Shown here: positions 33,476-42,929 of the stretch, piece by piece
How the letters are laid out: each line of letters begins with the position of its first letter
Numbering within the stretch: the stretch's first letter is position 1
NCBI GenBank assembly: GCA_039028895.1
Contig: JBCCHF010000027.1
Coordinates: 30,257-94,256, forward strand
DNA from: JAHDCJ01 sp039028895
Lineage (GTDB): Bacteria > Bacteroidota > Bacteroidia > Chitinophagales > Saprospiraceae
DNA: 64,000 nucleotides
Direction: 5' to 3'
Made by a program: the position numbers and the translations under genes
The notes under the pieces: generated by a model
Told to the model about the DNA's origin: nothing
Database searches by the model: none
What the model saw: only the letters and a program-made list of their open reading frames with translations

Positions 33476-34690
33476 ATGAAACCAACCACGTCTCTCGAGC
33501 GATTGCAGGTAATTGATGCCTTACGTGGCTTTGCACTCTTTGGAATATTATTCGCCAATCTTTACAGCTTTATTGGTTATAATACCTACACCGCTGAAGA
33601 GATTATTGCATTGCCAGGAGGGGATCGTGGCATGTTGTTTTTCATTGACTGGTTTGTTGAAGGTAAGTTCTACTCAATTTTCTCAATTCTTTTTGGCGTT
33701 GGTTTCGCCCTTCAAGCTGAACGATTCCAGGCCTCGGGGTCTAGTTTTTCGTCTTTTTGGTACAGACGAATGATAGTACTTTGTTGTATTGGGTTGCTGC
33801 ATATGTATTTCGTTTGGAACGGAGATATTCTCACCCTTTATAGCATACTTGGCCTCTTACTGCCGTTTTACGTGACTTGCTCAAATAAATCTTTACTGAG
33901 CTGGATTTTGGTTTTATTGATTTTGCCGCTAGTCATGTATGGTATAGTTTATCTAACTTCTGATGCCCCTTTCTGGGGATCAATGCGTCAAATCTCGTTG
34001 AATCTGCAAACACATTGGGGACTAGAAGATCTTTCACTTTTGGAGATGAGAACTTCTGATCAGCCTTTAGAGGTGATGTGTGTAAATATCTTGTACGCGA
34101 TTCCTCGACCTATGAGTTACTTGTTGTCAGGACGCTATTTTCATGTTTTGGGGTTATTCCTGATTGGTGTTTTGCTCGCCAGGCATTGGTTGCCAAAAAT
34201 TCGAACCCGAGACATTACTATTCCTAAAAGTGCAATCTGGTTTGGCGTGATTGGCTTAGTTTGTTCATTTGTTTATGCATTAACTAAGTTTTGGCTAGGA
34301 AATGGGTATGAATTAAGTGGAATGGGGATTTTGCAAGTAATAGTTTACAACGTAGGTTCAACTACTTTAGCTCTGGGAATTGCCATGCTGTTTCTTTACT
34401 TGTGGTCCTCTGGTAAACTACAGACTTTGTTTAGTAACCTTGCGTTACTAGGACGCATGGCTTTGACGAATTATATATTCCAAAACGTAACAGCAGTGCT
34501 CTTGTTTTTTGGCTATGGCTTAGCCTTGATGCGAGAAGTACCTTTTATACATTTGCCGTTATTTGCTTTCGCAATATTGTTTGTGCAATGGTTGTTCAGC
34601 CGGGCATGGCTTAATAAGTTTAAACAAGGACCATTGGAATTTGTATGGCGGAAGTTGACCTACCGATCCAACAAAAACCAGTCTTTGTGA
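33476..34690 (+). CDS. DUF418-family membrane protein
   Basis: 404 residues with about ten membrane helices. The N-terminal RLQVIDALRGFALFGILFAN is the DUF418 start, and the conserved C-terminal part (GRMALTNYIFQNV, FVQWLFSRAW, GPLEFVWRKLTY) is complete. The family is distantly related to membrane acyltransferases, and no activity is established. It follows MerC by 46 bp and probably ends the plus-strand arm of the island. Its stop abuts the stop of the convergent gene at 34691. Confidence 0.88.
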   Translation: MKPTTSLERLQVIDALRGFALFGILFANLYSFIGYNTYTAEEIIALPGGDRGMLFFIDWFVEGKFYSIFSILFGVGFALQAERFQASGSSFSSFWYRRMIVLCCIGLLHMYFVWNGDILTLYSILGLLLPFYVTCSNKSLLSWILVLLILPLVMYGIVYLTSDAPFWGSMRQISLNLQTHWGLEDLSLLEMRTSDQPLEVMCVNILYAIPRPMSYLLSGRYFHVLGLFLIGVLLARHWLPKIRTRDITIPKSAIWFGVIGLVCSFVYALTKFWLGNGYELSGMGILQVIVYNVGSTTLALGIAMLFLYLWSSGKLQTLFSNLALLGRMALTNYIFQNVTAVLLFFGYGLALMREVPFIHLPLFAFAILFVQWLFSRAWLNKFKQGPLEFVWRKLTYRSNKNQSL

Positions 34691-35152
34691 CTATCCTTCC
34701 AAAAAGGTCCGTTTCGCTTCCAAAAAGTTACCCCGTAAAAAGCGATCCCAGCCATCAAACTCTGCCGGATGAGACCAAAACTTTAATTGTTCGCCTTCTG
34801 CAAATAACAGGTTAAGCCGGGTTTGTTCTTTAGATTTAAAAAGGGTAACTGCAACGATGTCTCCAATAGGGATGGGTATAAAATAAGGATTGGTTCTTTC
34901 AGCAACACGCAAGAAAATACCTGCTTTAAATAGCTCAAGATTGACCCTGATCTCATCATTTGAAACGGTTTGTAACTCATCGAGTTCTGAGAGACCATTG
35001 AGATAATACACCATTGGTGAACCTATTCCGCCGAGACGCAATCTTTCCGCAATACTAAATTTGCCGCCAACCGATGCTTCTAATTGCCTCAATTCGAAGG
35101 GCCTAATCCGTACGGCATCATAAATAATCATGCTGTAGTAACATTTTGACAT
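34691..35152 (-). CDS. Conserved-looking cytoplasmic protein of unknown function
   Basis: 153 residues, no signal or membrane segment. The sequence reads as a compact alpha/beta domain (ELRQLEASVGGKFSIAERLR, GKFSIAE to IPIPIGDIVAV, WSHPAEFDGWDRFLRGNF). The C-terminal half could be a PH-like fold (DIVAVTLFKSKEQTRLNLLF). No family is recognised. It stands alone, convergent with the DUF418 gene. ATG 35131 is an alternative start. Confidence 0.6.
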   Translation of the reverse strand: MSKCYYSMIIYDAVRIRPFELRQLEASVGGKFSIAERLRLGGIGSPMVYYLNGLSELDELQTVSNDEIRVNLELFKAGIFLRVAERTNPYFIPIPIGDIVAVTLFKSKEQTRLNLLFAEGEQLKFWSHPAEFDGWDRFLRGNFLEAKRTFLEG

Positions 35153-35392
35153 GGCAAATCGTTTTGCGGTAACTAAATTTTATGTACTCCGTTTGTCTAA
35201 TTTCTAATCATTTTGATAGAAATATTGTTAACAATGTAAATATGAAAAAGTAATTTGGGGTTATAAAAAGAGCAACAACTTCCCCCAAATAGCCTCTTTT
35301 TTCTCTCACCTACATAATGAATTGGACCTGAATATTTTACAATTCAGTAACTGAAAAATATTTGAATTAACTAAACAAAATCAACTCATTTT

Positions 35393-37804
35393 ATGCGATC
35401 ACAAGTACTTCTTTTTGTCTTTACATTGCTGGCTTCCACTTCGTTGGCTCAGACCAATATGACGCTACTTTCAAATCTGGATTTCCCGGAAGATGCAAGT
35501 GATGTTTGGGGGTATGTTGCTCCTGATGGAACGGAATATGCCATCATGGGGCTCAATGAATCAACTGCAGTTATTAATGTCGACGATCCTAGTACTCCTT
35601 TTCTCAGGGATCAAATTGGTGGTCCATCATCAATCTGGCGCGATATCAAAACCTGGGACGAATATGCCTACGTTACAGCTGATGCCGGTGATGATGGCCT
35701 ACTCATTATCGATATGACCAATCACGCGGTGTTTGATACACTGACCTATAAATACTTCAAACCTCTGTTGAATGTGAATGGTATAATGGATGAACTGGAG
35801 ACTGTTCACAACTTATACATTGACGAAAATGGCATCATGTACCTTGCTGGTTCAAACCTGAATGGCGGCGGGATGCTGTTTTTTGATGTGGCAACTGATC
35901 CGTGGAATCCCATTTACCTGGGGGCAGGTGATGTGCGGTATTCCCATGACGTATATGTTAGAGGCGACACCATGTATAGTTCTGATATCAACGACGGATT
36001 TTTCTCAATAACTGATGTTTCAGATCTGAATAACCCACAGTTGCTGGCCACACAAAACACACCTTTTTTCTTTAGCCACAATGCCTGGCTTTCAGAAGAT
36101 GGTAATACGCTGTTTACCACAGATGAACTTGCTGATGCCCCGATTGCGGCATACGATATTTCCGATCTTGATGATATTCAATTTCTGGACGAATTCAGGC
36201 CTCAAGCCACACTGGGCCAAGGTGTAATTCCTCATAACGTGCATGTGTTGGGTGACTATCTTGTGATTTCTTATTATACCGATGGGGTTATTATCGTTGA
36301 TGCGACAGAGCCTGATATCATGGTGGAGGTGGGTAATTATGATACCTTCACTGGACCCGGCACTGGTTTCCTTGGTGCCTGGGGTGCTTATCCCTTTCTG
36401 CCATCAGGTATTATCCTAGCATCAGATATCAATACTGGTTTATATATTTTCCAGCCAAACTACGAAAGGGCTTCCTATATCGATGGATTGGTTACTGATG
36501 CCAATACCGGTGATCCGATCATAGACGCCACAATCACAATTGATCTTAACCTTGTTGAAACCAAAACTGACCTTGCCGGAAATTATAAAACCGGTGTTCA
36601 CCCATCTGGTTTGTATGAAGTGACTGTTGATCACCCTGTTTATGAGCCACAAACGGTAATTCTTGATTTCATAGAAGGTCAATCCATTACCGAAAACTTC
36701 CAATTAGTTCCATTAGTACCATTCGCGTTCAGCGGGCAGGTTATTGATGGAGGAACAGGAAGTGGATTGGTTGATAGTAAAGTAGTCGTCGAGTCAGAGG
36801 CTTTCACATACGAACTAACGACTGATTTGTCAGGTGGTTTCACCATTCCCGCATTTTATGAAGGTGATTATACGGTAATTGCCGGTAAATGGGGCTATAA
36901 CGAAATTGAACTGACCGAACAGTCTTTTTCAGAAATGAATAATTCAGTAACCGTGACCTTAAACGAAGGCTACTCCGACGGTTTCGCCCTTGACCTTGGC
37001 TGGACAGTGAGTGGAGATGCTATGAGTGGTCAATGGGAGAGAGATGACCCGATCGGTTTGACTCAGGGCATCAATGTTATTCCGGAAGGAGATATTTTTG
37101 GTGATGTTGGTCGCAAAGCCTATATCACAGAAAATAATGAAAGTATTTTTTCAGGCTCTGTTACAGGTGGAGCAACAATACTGACTTCTCCCGAATTTGA
37201 CTTGAGCTCATACAGTGATCCGCTAATCATGTTTGAAACATGGTATGTTAATTTGGCCCCTGGCGGCCCCGGAATTCCTCCTCCAGGTGATGATACTTTG
37301 AAAGTCTTTCTAGACAATGGTGTCGAACAGGCATTGGTCAGGGAGATTACCTTTTCAAATATTTTTAATATCAATTGGGTAGCTCATGATTTAGCAGTTG
37401 CTGATTTCTTACAGCCTACCTCGACCATGCGTATCATTTTTGAAGCCTCAGATTTTACGCCTGGACCAAATTTCCATTATACCGAAGCTCTGGTAGATTA
37501 CTTCAGGGTGGAAGAAGGAGCAGTTTCAGTAGATAACCTCCTGGATGATCAACTGGATTGGCAGGTTTATCCGAATCCAACTTCTGATCGCTTCATTCTG
37601 GAATATGAACTGGAAAACAGCAATGCACCAGTAACGCTCAATATCTTTAATGCTATTGGGCAGCAAGTTGGTACTTACCAGGTACACCAGGGGGCAGGCA
37701 GAGCAGAATTTGGACAAAACCTGGAAAGTGGTGTTTATTTCATCCAAATGAATTCAGGTGATGAAACCAGTACGCCGCTAAAATTGATCAAAGTGAAGCA
37801 ATAG
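35393..37804 (+). CDS. Choice-of-anchor B (LVIVD-repeat) secreted protein with T9SS sorting domain
   Basis: 803 residues. Signal peptide MRSQVLLFVFTLLASTSLA, then a beta-propeller-like choice-of-anchor B domain (about 25-365; LLIIDMTN, YSHDVYVRGDTMYSSDIN, FFFSHNAWLSEDGNTLFTTDE), two carboxypeptidase-regulatory-like beta-sandwiches (about 370-530; IDGLVTDANTGDPIIDATIT), a jelly-roll region (about 535-710) and a type A T9SS domain (WQVYPNPTSDRF to LKLIKVKQ). The protein is exported to the cell surface or medium. Such proteins are thought to bind other surface components; no enzyme motif is visible. Confidence 0.93.
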   Translation: MRSQVLLFVFTLLASTSLAQTNMTLLSNLDFPEDASDVWGYVAPDGTEYAIMGLNESTAVINVDDPSTPFLRDQIGGPSSIWRDIKTWDEYAYVTADAGDDGLLIIDMTNHAVFDTLTYKYFKPLLNVNGIMDELETVHNLYIDENGIMYLAGSNLNGGGMLFFDVATDPWNPIYLGAGDVRYSHDVYVRGDTMYSSDINDGFFSITDVSDLNNPQLLATQNTPFFFSHNAWLSEDGNTLFTTDELADAPIAAYDISDLDDIQFLDEFRPQATLGQGVIPHNVHVLGDYLVISYYTDGVIIVDATEPDIMVEVGNYDTFTGPGTGFLGAWGAYPFLPSGIILASDINTGLYIFQPNYERASYIDGLVTDANTGDPIIDATITIDLNLVETKTDLAGNYKTGVHPSGLYEVTVDHPVYEPQTVILDFIEGQSITENFQLVPLVPFAFSGQVIDGGTGSGLVDSKVVVESEAFTYELTTDLSGGFTIPAFYEGDYTVIAGKWGYNEIELTEQSFSEMNNSVTVTLNEGYSDGFALDLGWTVSGDAMSGQWERDDPIGLTQGINVIPEGDIFGDVGRKAYITENNESIFSGSVTGGATILTSPEFDLSSYSDPLIMFETWYVNLAPGGPGIPPPGDDTLKVFLDNGVEQALVREITFSNIFNINWVAHDLAVADFLQPTSTMRIIFEASDFTPGPNFHYTEALVDYFRVEEGAVSVDNLLDDQLDWQVYPNPTSDRFILEYELENSNAPVTLNIFNAIGQQVGTYQVHQGAGRAEFGQNLESGVYFIQMNSGDETSTPLKLIKVKQ

Positions 37805-37838
37805 CAAGTTTTTAGAACATTACTTCTTAGCCATAATA

Positions 37839-37878
37839 AAATGCCCTGGGCCGCTACTTTGAGGCCTTGGGCATTTTT
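37839..37878 (+). terminator. Terminator between two convergent genes
   Basis: AATGCCCTGGGCC pairs with GGCCTTGGGCATT with two central mismatches, followed by TTTTTT on the plus strand. It ends transcripts of the choice-of-anchor B gene, and the A-rich side may also serve the minus-strand gene ending at 37916. Confidence 0.8.
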
Positions 37879-37915
37879 TGATTTATAACCGCAAAATGTA
37901 AAATTTTAAAATGGA

Positions 37916-38821
37916 CTAAAGGTTAGGCTCCACTAATTCGAAGACCCCGGTTTTTCCTTTAAGATCGGTCTCATAACTCGCTTTTAGGGCAATTGAAGAT
38001 TTGACCAATTCGTAAGCGGATTTTGATAAAAGGATTTCTGTACCAAAGGTTTTGTTAGCCGTTTCAATCCTGCTGGCAAGGTTTACAGCATCTCCTATAG
38101 CGGCGATCTTTTTCATATGGCCGGTTTCAAAGTTTCCGACGATTGCCGTTCCATAATGGATGCCGGCCCTTATGCCGAATTCATGGCCATACATTCTGCG
38201 TAAGTACTGATTGAAATTCTTTATTTCAACGCGCATTTCTTGTACTGATTTTACCGCATCTCTTACTGGGTTTTCAGGATTGTCGATGCCGAAAAGGGCA
38301 AGAATACCATCACCGGCTACATCAGAAATTAAGCCGTTGTTTGCCGAAATGATATCATTCATTTTTTGGAAATAACGATTCAAAACATGGACGATATCAT
38401 ACCCGGGCAATGATTCTGCGAATGTGGTGTAGTTAACAATATCTGTAAACAGAATAGCAAGGTTTTGTTCTTTGCCGAGTTGGGTGCCGGTATCATCGCC
38501 AAATTGTTTGGAGATAATATCAATGTCAAGATCGTCTGAGATGGCCCGGTGGATACTAACATTTCCACTAATCTGCGTCTGACAAGCTAACCGGATGCTT
38601 GCCGGAAATCTGAGTTTCTCGGCCATCTCTTGTTCAGCCTCATTTCTTGGCAGGCAGTTTTCAAGACCTTTTCTCACATGGACTCTGCAGGTAGAGCAAC
38701 GCGCATTACCACCACAGGCATGAATGTGGTTAATGTTTGCTGATAATGTTGCTTCAAGAATGGTTCCGTTTTCCGGAACAACGATTATCAAATCATCGGA
38801 GAGGGAATTGATCTTATACAT
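37916..38821 (-). CDS. Adenylate/guanylate cyclase with an N-terminal 2Fe-2S ferredoxin domain
   Basis: 301 residues. Residues 1 to about 95 are a plant-type ferredoxin fold with Cys36, Cys42, Cys45 (CGGNARCSTC) and Cys80 (RLACQTQ), the four ligands of a 2Fe-2S cluster. Residues about 115-298 are a class III cyclase domain: metal-binding LFTDIVNYTTF, GDGILALFG, and GIRAGIHYGTAIVGNFETG, with AIGDAVNLASRIE. No membrane segment is present, so it is cytoplasmic. The cluster probably ties second-messenger synthesis to redox or iron state. It stands alone, convergent with the gene before it. Confidence 0.93.
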   Translation of the reverse strand: MYKINSLSDDLIIVVPENGTILEATLSANINHIHACGGNARCSTCRVHVRKGLENCLPRNEAEQEMAEKLRFPASIRLACQTQISGNVSIHRAISDDLDIDIISKQFGDDTGTQLGKEQNLAILFTDIVNYTTFAESLPGYDIVHVLNRYFQKMNDIISANNGLISDVAGDGILALFGIDNPENPVRDAVKSVQEMRVEIKNFNQYLRRMYGHEFGIRAGIHYGTAIVGNFETGHMKKIAAIGDAVNLASRIETANKTFGTEILLSKSAYELVKSSIALKASYETDLKGKTGVFELVEPNL

Positions 38822-38901
38822 TATTTCACCAATTGGTTATAAAGACTGCTTTGGATTGTTGGATTTCCATTGTGTAAAGTAATTAAAAATTCTCTTTTTG
38901 G

Positions 38902-38909
38902 TAACTTTG
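38902..38909 (+). promoter_or_regulatory. -7 element TAACTTTG for acetoacetyl-CoA synthetase
   Basis: An exact TAnnTTTG, 102 bp before ATG 39011 in the divergent region with the cyclase. No clear -33 at standard spacing. Confidence 0.45.
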
Positions 38910-39010
38910 GGTCGTAGGCAAGCAATTTAGACATTCGCGTATTTTATCTGCCTTTACTTGAGTAGGAAAAATTCTTCCTGCATTCTTTGATTTATCAACC
39001 ATCGGTCAAT

Positions 39011-40990
39011 ATGAGCACTACCTCAATTCCTGAAATCCTTTGGCAACCGTCTGAAGAATTTATACAAAATTCCAACCTTAAACATTACCTGAACTGGCTT
39101 GAAACCAGACACGGCTTTAGTTTTGATAGCTATGAAGCGGCATGGCAATGGTCGGTCGATTATCCTGCTGATTTCTGGAAAAGCCTTTGGGAGTATTTTG
39201 AGATAAAATCTTACACGCCTTTTAATACGGTAATTTCTGGTGATCAGATGCCGGATATGCAATGGTTTGAAGGTAGTACGCTAAATTACGCAGAACATAT
39301 TTTCCGCAAAGCGACCGCTGATCATCCTGCCATTATCTTTAGGTCTGAGCGTCATGAAATTTCTGAAATGAGTTGGGAATCGCTTACCACGAAAGTGGCA
39401 AGTATGAAAGCTTACTTGGCATCAATTGGGGTAAGGTCGGGTGATAGGGTAGTAGCTTATCTGCCAAACATTCCCGAGGCTAGCATCGCTTTTCTTGCGG
39501 CGTGCTCATTGGGTGCGATTTGGTCGAGTTGTTCGCCTGATTTCGGATCGAATAGTGTCATTGACCGCTTCAGCCAGATCGAGCCTAAAGTCTTGTTTGC
39601 GGTGGATGGTTATCAGTATGGTGGCAAGGTATTCAGTAAAGTGGAAGTGGTAAACGAATTGATTGATAATCTGCCTACGCTGGAAAGGGTTGTATACTTG
39701 CCGTATCTTGATGAGCATGCATCGACTGACCAGATTTCCAAAGGTATTCTTTGGGATGATGCTATTGCTGTAAAAGGCGGCGAACTGACTTTTGAGTCAG
39801 TTCCATTTGGTCACCCGATTTGGGTATTGTATTCTTCCGGTACAACCGGAATACCAAAGGCAATAACCCATTCACACGGCGGTGTATTATTAGAGCATTT
39901 AAAATATGTGGCCTTTCATAATGATGTCAAACCGGGAGAACGATTCTTTTGGTTTTCAACAACGGGATGGATGATGTGGAACTTCGTTCAAGCCTCACTA
40001 CTTGGTGGCGCCACTATCGTTCTCTATGACGGCAGTCCGGGTTTTCCGGATATGAATGTACTCTGGGATTTCGCAGAAAAAGCAAAGATCACTCATTTCG
40101 GTACGTCGGCTCCTTTCATTGTGGCATGCATGAAAAAGGATATGAAACCGGGCACTGATTTTGATCTGAGTGCTATGCGCTCAATTGGTTCTACGGGGTC
40201 TCCTTTGCCACCTGATGCATTTGCCTATGTTTATGAACATATCAAAAATGACCTTTGGTTATGCTCAATGGCCGGAGGAACTGATGTTTGTACAGCCTGG
40301 GTTGGTGGTTGTCCGTTTGAACCGGTTTATCTTGGAGAGATCCAGTGTCGTTGCCTGGGTGCCAGCCTTCACGCCTATGATGAAAATGGGCAACCAATTA
40401 TTAATGCAGTTGGTGAAATGGTCATTAACAAGCCCATGCCTTCCATGCCGATCTATTTTTGGAATGATGAAAAGATGAAGCGCTACACATCCAGTTATTT
40501 TGAGATGTACGAAGGCCAATGGCGCCATGGCGACTGGGTCAAAGTTACAGATCGTGGCACTTTGATCATTTACGGCCGCTCAGATGCAACATTGAACAGG
40601 GGAGGGGTGCGAATTGGGACTGCCGAAATATACAGGGCAATTAACAAAATTGACGAAATTGCTGACAGCCTGATCGTGAATATCGATCTGGAAGGTGGGC
40701 GCGATTATATGCCACTGTTTGTCGTACTGGGAGAAGGAAAAACTCTCAACGATGACTTGTTGTTAAAAGTAAAAAAGACCCTCCGTACCGAATGCTCACC
40801 ACGCCACGTGCCGGATGAAGTGATTGAGATCAAGGAAGTGCCCTACACCATTTCTGGGAAAAAGCTTGAAGCGCCAGTAAAAAAGATTCTTATGGGCGTG
40901 GATGTAGAAATAGCCGCGAAAAAAGATTCGATGAAAAACCCTGGAGCATTGGAGTTTTTTATTGAGTTTGGGAAAGGGTTGGATCAATAG
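39011..40990 (+). CDS. Acetoacetate--CoA ligase (acetoacetyl-CoA synthetase)
   Basis: 659 residues from ATG 39011; an in-frame TTG 24 bp upstream is less likely. AMP-forming ligase: P-loop-like YSSGTTGIPKAITHSHGG, WFSTTGWMMWN, DVCTAWVGG, YGRSDATLNRGGVRIGTAEIY and catalytic Lys in VPYTISGKKLEAPVKKIL. The N-terminal block (WQPSEEFIQNSNLKHYLNWL) and length are those of acetoacetyl-CoA synthetase rather than acetyl-CoA synthetase. It activates acetoacetate from ketone bodies or polyhydroxybutyrate breakdown. It is monocistronic. Confidence 0.94.
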   Translation: MSTTSIPEILWQPSEEFIQNSNLKHYLNWLETRHGFSFDSYEAAWQWSVDYPADFWKSLWEYFEIKSYTPFNTVISGDQMPDMQWFEGSTLNYAEHIFRKATADHPAIIFRSERHEISEMSWESLTTKVASMKAYLASIGVRSGDRVVAYLPNIPEASIAFLAACSLGAIWSSCSPDFGSNSVIDRFSQIEPKVLFAVDGYQYGGKVFSKVEVVNELIDNLPTLERVVYLPYLDEHASTDQISKGILWDDAIAVKGGELTFESVPFGHPIWVLYSSGTTGIPKAITHSHGGVLLEHLKYVAFHNDVKPGERFFWFSTTGWMMWNFVQASLLGGATIVLYDGSPGFPDMNVLWDFAEKAKITHFGTSAPFIVACMKKDMKPGTDFDLSAMRSIGSTGSPLPPDAFAYVYEHIKNDLWLCSMAGGTDVCTAWVGGCPFEPVYLGEIQCRCLGASLHAYDENGQPIINAVGEMVINKPMPSMPIYFWNDEKMKRYTSSYFEMYEGQWRHGDWVKVTDRGTLIIYGRSDATLNRGGVRIGTAEIYRAINKIDEIADSLIVNIDLEGGRDYMPLFVVLGEGKTLNDDLLLKVKKTLRTECSPRHVPDEVIEIKEVPYTISGKKLEAPVKKILMGVDVEIAAKKDSMKNPGALEFFIEFGKGLDQ

Positions 40991-40991
40991 A

Positions 40992-41030
40992 TTTTTCTCC
41001 GCAAAGATGCGCTAAAGGGTTCGCAAAGTT
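40992..41030. repeat. Degenerate CGCAAAG/GCTAAG dispersed repeat, copy 1
   Basis: The pattern TCTCCGCAAAG..GCGCTAA...TTCGCAAAGTTA lies just past the acetoacetyl-CoA synthetase stop and resembles the stretch at 42864-42919 on the other side of the EEP gene. Similar short repeats are common between Bacteroidota genes. Confidence 0.5.
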
Positions 41031-41070
41031 ACACCTGGAATTACCTATTTATAACTTTGTGGTAAAAAAG

Positions 41071-42855
41071 CTAATCTGCTATTACCACCTTCTGACTTGC
41101 CAATTGACTCCCTGCCTGCAGTCTTACAAAATATACGCCATTAACCAGATATTTTGGATCAAATGCGATAACATGTTGACCGGAAGACAAGTGTTGATCT
41201 ATTAATTGCTGAACAACTCTTCCATGGATGTCAACTACCTGCAAAGCCACTGTTTCCTGTCGATCCAGTGTGAATCTGATCTTCGATAATTCTGAAACAG
41301 GATTGGGAGAAATTTCAATTTCCAATGCCAGCGTAGTAAGCTCATCTACAGAAGTGGCTAATCCGATTTCGAAATCAGCGACTACTGGTAAGTGGTCTGA
41401 AGCAGTTGTTGCATCAAATGCCAAAAGGCCATGAGTTCCGAGAGAATCTGCTGGTAAGCCTGGGGTAAAAAGGACGTAACTGTTTTCCAGGCTCATGACG
41501 GATCCGCTATAGACGATATAATCAAGTCTGCCGGGACTAAAATCGCTGTTTTCCCTGTACCAGGTAAAGCTCATTGGCAGACCAGTGGTGTAAGGTTTTG
41601 CATCTTCGAAAGCTGAATTATCCCAATCGGGTTGAAAGTCATTTCCGTAAGGAGATTCATTGACAATATCTCCTGTCAACAATGTAGTCTGTTGTTGTTT
41701 TAGGCCTACTAGGTTCATGTCGCCGAGTACGACGATCGGTGTGCCTTCTTCAAGTGTGAGCAATCCACCTGGTGATTTGGCATCACGAACGAATGCCATC
41801 ATTGCATCTATTTCTTCTTGTCGGGTGTCATCATTGTCGCAACAAGGGGTATGGGCATTGAGTAGCAATAAGTCGGTGTCATGAATTGAAGATAGGTCGA
41901 GCAAAAATGCGCCGTTCCCCTGATTTTGATTAACCCCGGATATCGGGTAGACATTAGTCACGGGATATCGACTCACTACGATTACGTCGGGACCGGCTTT
42001 ACCATGGAACCATACTTCTCCGGGACCGGATGGTAGCATTGACTCAACCTGGTTAGCCGTCTGCTGGCTACTATAGCCATAAATTTCCTGAAACCCTATG
42101 ATGTCTGGTTGTACTGCCTGCAAGATCCTGGTAAACGATGATACTTTCCCCGGGTCGAAAAAGCCATCAAATAGCACATTGTAAGACAAGATTCTGAGAT
42201 GGTCTCCATCTAGCTTTTCAATGGAATATTGTGGTAAATCTTCAGATCCGTTTTCAATGAAATTATAAAGCACACTGCCGTTCTCATTGGGCAATACATC
42301 ACCGAATAGTGCATTATTTCGCCAAACAAATCGAATGTCATCACTTGAAAAGAGCGGTTGTCCATTAACCAGGATGTTCGTACTGATCGCTAACTCAAAC
42401 TCAGTTGAGGTTACGGTAGGGGAGGAAACGAGCCCAATGTCGGCGTGGTTGACAGAAGTACCTGAAATGCCATTAAAAATAGTACCCTCTCTATTGCCAA
42501 AGGAGTAGCCGAGGTCTGCACCGATTCCGTTGATAGCAAATCCTGTAGAAGCATTATTGTCGGTGTCGATAAAAACGGTAATTGCGTTATTGTCCTGCAG
42601 GTTGATCTCATCGCCCAGTTCTATCCTGAGAAAGAGATGGTCACTGTCATTCCATGCCCAAAAATTACCGAAGTCGATAAATGATCCTGGCTGATCATCC
42701 AAGGGGTCTGAATGTGTTGGATTTAGGTTTTGCCAATCTTCATAGGTCTCATCCAAGAGGATACGTGCGTTTTGGCTAAATGCGTTTATGCAAAAGAATA
42801 ATGCGAAAGCAGTTAATAAATGTCGAGTATTGTAGAATTTGTATTTGGCAGCCAT
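41071..42855 (-). CDS. Secreted endonuclease/exonuclease/phosphatase-family protein with T9SS domain
   Basis: 594 residues. Signal peptide (LLTAFALFFCINAFSQ), a CBM9-like beta-sandwich at about 30-205 (WAWNDSDHLFLRIELGDE, AITVFIDTDNN), then an EEP catalytic domain at about 215-475 with SYNVLFDGF, DIIGFQEIYG (metal-binding Glu), LLNAHTPCC, VVLGDMNL and the catalytic SDHLPVVADF. A type A T9SS domain ends the chain (EISPNPVSELSKI to SQKVVIAD). It probably degrades extracellular nucleic acid or phosphodiesters, for nutrient supply or biofilm turnover; the substrate is not determined by the sequence. It lies 74 bp after the TPR-CHAT gene. Confidence 0.92.
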   Translation of the reverse strand: MAAKYKFYNTRHLLTAFALFFCINAFSQNARILLDETYEDWQNLNPTHSDPLDDQPGSFIDFGNFWAWNDSDHLFLRIELGDEINLQDNNAITVFIDTDNNASTGFAINGIGADLGYSFGNREGTIFNGISGTSVNHADIGLVSSPTVTSTEFELAISTNILVNGQPLFSSDDIRFVWRNNALFGDVLPNENGSVLYNFIENGSEDLPQYSIEKLDGDHLRILSYNVLFDGFFDPGKVSSFTRILQAVQPDIIGFQEIYGYSSQQTANQVESMLPSGPGEVWFHGKAGPDVIVVSRYPVTNVYPISGVNQNQGNGAFLLDLSSIHDTDLLLLNAHTPCCDNDDTRQEEIDAMMAFVRDAKSPGGLLTLEEGTPIVVLGDMNLVGLKQQQTTLLTGDIVNESPYGNDFQPDWDNSAFEDAKPYTTGLPMSFTWYRENSDFSPGRLDYIVYSGSVMSLENSYVLFTPGLPADSLGTHGLLAFDATTASDHLPVVADFEIGLATSVDELTTLALEIEISPNPVSELSKIRFTLDRQETVALQVVDIHGRVVQQLIDQHLSSGQHVIAFDPKYLVNGVYFVRLQAGSQLASQKVVIAD

Positions 42856-42863
42856 GACTTTAG

Positions 42864-42919
42864 CTTTTTCACCGCAGAGTTGCTGCTAAGTGTGTTCGCA
42901 AAGGTACGCTAAGAAATGG
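42864..42919. repeat. Degenerate CGCAAAG/GCTAAG dispersed repeat, copy 2, with a promoter-like motif
   Basis: Related to 40992-41030 (CACCGCAGAG, GCTAAG, TTCGCAAAGGTACGCTAAG). It contains CAAAGGTA at 42899-42906, which reads TACCTTTG on the minus strand, an exact -7 element 44 bp before the EEP start. Confidence 0.5.
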
Positions 42920-42929
42920 ATAAAAAACC

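Noticed and set aside
41052..41059. TAACTTTG as a plus-strand promoter
   Set aside because: The next plus-strand gene is 8 kb away; likely chance or part of the dispersed repeat region.
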